Of a DNA stretch of 29,363 bases, positions 29,131 to 29,363 are shown piece by piece. The stretch is from Yoonia sp. (GTDB lineage Bacteria > Pseudomonadota > Alphaproteobacteria > Rhodobacterales > Rhodobacteraceae). The notes beneath the pieces are model-generated. The model was not told the DNA's origin and did not search any database. It saw only the letters and a list, made by a program, of their open reading frames with translations. The first letter of the stretch is position 1. Every line of letters starts with the position of its first letter. The stretch is taken from NCBI GenBank assembly GCA_028822885.1, contig JAPKCP010000004.1, forward strand, positions 1-29,363, given 5' to 3'. Position numbers and translations under genes: made by a program.

Positions 29131-29363
29131 TTGATTTACGTAGATGCCGATGCCTGCCCTGTGAAGGCAGAGGTCGAACGTGTCGGCACGCGCCATAAGC
29201 TCAAGATGTTTGTGGTCTCTAACGGCGGTATCCGGCCTTCGCCTAATCCATTTGTCGAAACAGTTGTGGTGCCCGATGGGCCTGACATCGCGGATATTTG
29301 GATTGCAGACCGCGCGACCAAGGGCGACGTTGTGATCACGGGTGACATTCCTTTGGCAGCACG
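29131..29363 (+). CDS. DUF188 (YaiI/YqxD, UPF0178) family protein, 3' truncated
   Basis: From the TTG at 29131, with GGAGG eight to ten bases upstream, the frame stays open to the window end (77 codons). It begins MIYVDADACPVKAEVERVGT and contains VVSNGGIRPSPNP and DIADIWIADRATKGDVVITGD, the acidic motifs (Asp5, Asp7) and order of the YaiI/YqxD family, which has a PIN-like nuclease fold. It lies 25 bases after fghA on the same strand. Activity of the family is not established; the missing half would hold the remaining conserved residues. Confidence 0.88.
   Translation, partial: MIYVDADACPVKAEVERVGTRHKLKMFVVSNGGIRPSPNPFVETVVVPDGPDIADIWIADRATKGDVVITGDIPLAA

Overview
The window looks like part of the chromosome of a marine alphaproteobacterium of the Rhodobacteraceae (Roseobacter group; an Octadecabacter/Loktanella-like organism would fit). 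The grounds are the gene content (phaA-phaB, decaprenyl-type prenyl synthase, ETF-QO, GcvA-like LysR, YdcH, DUF2007, AEC transporter), moderate G+C judged by eye, and two intergenic copies of a G/C-rich dyad or its characteristic tail that I associate with Rhodobacteraceae genomes. Nothing resembles a prophage, insertion sequence, CRISPR array, rRNA or tRNA. Both ends cut genes.

Layout. 1-140: tail of an unknown + strand gene and its terminator. 177-4957 (- strand): a five-gene operon of transglutaminase, circularly permuted ATP-grasp protein, alpha-E protein, second transglutaminase and the proteasome-like peptidase Anbu. This is the most unusual system here: a ligase-like enzyme, two papain-fold enzymes and a self-compartmentalising protease whose substrates I do not know. 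5136-9537 (+): YadG/YadH-type ABC exporter, S49 peptidase followed by a 53-residue membrane zinc-ribbon protein, Ca/Na antiporter, and a PTR1/FolM-like pteridine reductase. 9538-9848: an AT-rich gene-free stretch with an 18-bp palindrome and a consensus DnaA box. 9849-13204 (+): uvrC, pgsA, moaD, moaE. 13206-14628: tag (-) and a degenerate EAL protein (+), divergent.

14787-16795 (+): phaA and phaB, the first two steps of polyhydroxybutyrate synthesis, with a candidate terminator and promoter between them. 16919-18114: a 47-residue protein (-) divergent from a GcvA-like LysR regulator (+), sharing a control region with a good promoter and a 16-bp dyad. 18156-19407 (-): ydcH (with a possible 25-codon ORF overlapping its start), TrmN6-like methyltransferase and DUF2007. 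19462-20460 (+): long-chain prenyl diphosphate synthase. 20539-23101 (-): ispE and a secreted TPR protein. IspE and the prenyl synthase belong to connected isoprenoid/quinone routes, and ETF-QO (23466-25112, -) passes electrons to the quinone.

25280-29363: small secreted protein of unknown function (-), greA, a two-TM unknown protein translationally coupled to an AEC transporter, fghA (formaldehyde detoxification) preceded by a hairpin that covers its ribosome binding site, and the start of a DUF188 gene.

Most start codons were chosen from Shine-Dalgarno sites, family lengths and signal peptides. Domain and residue assignments come from reading the translations; no database search was run.
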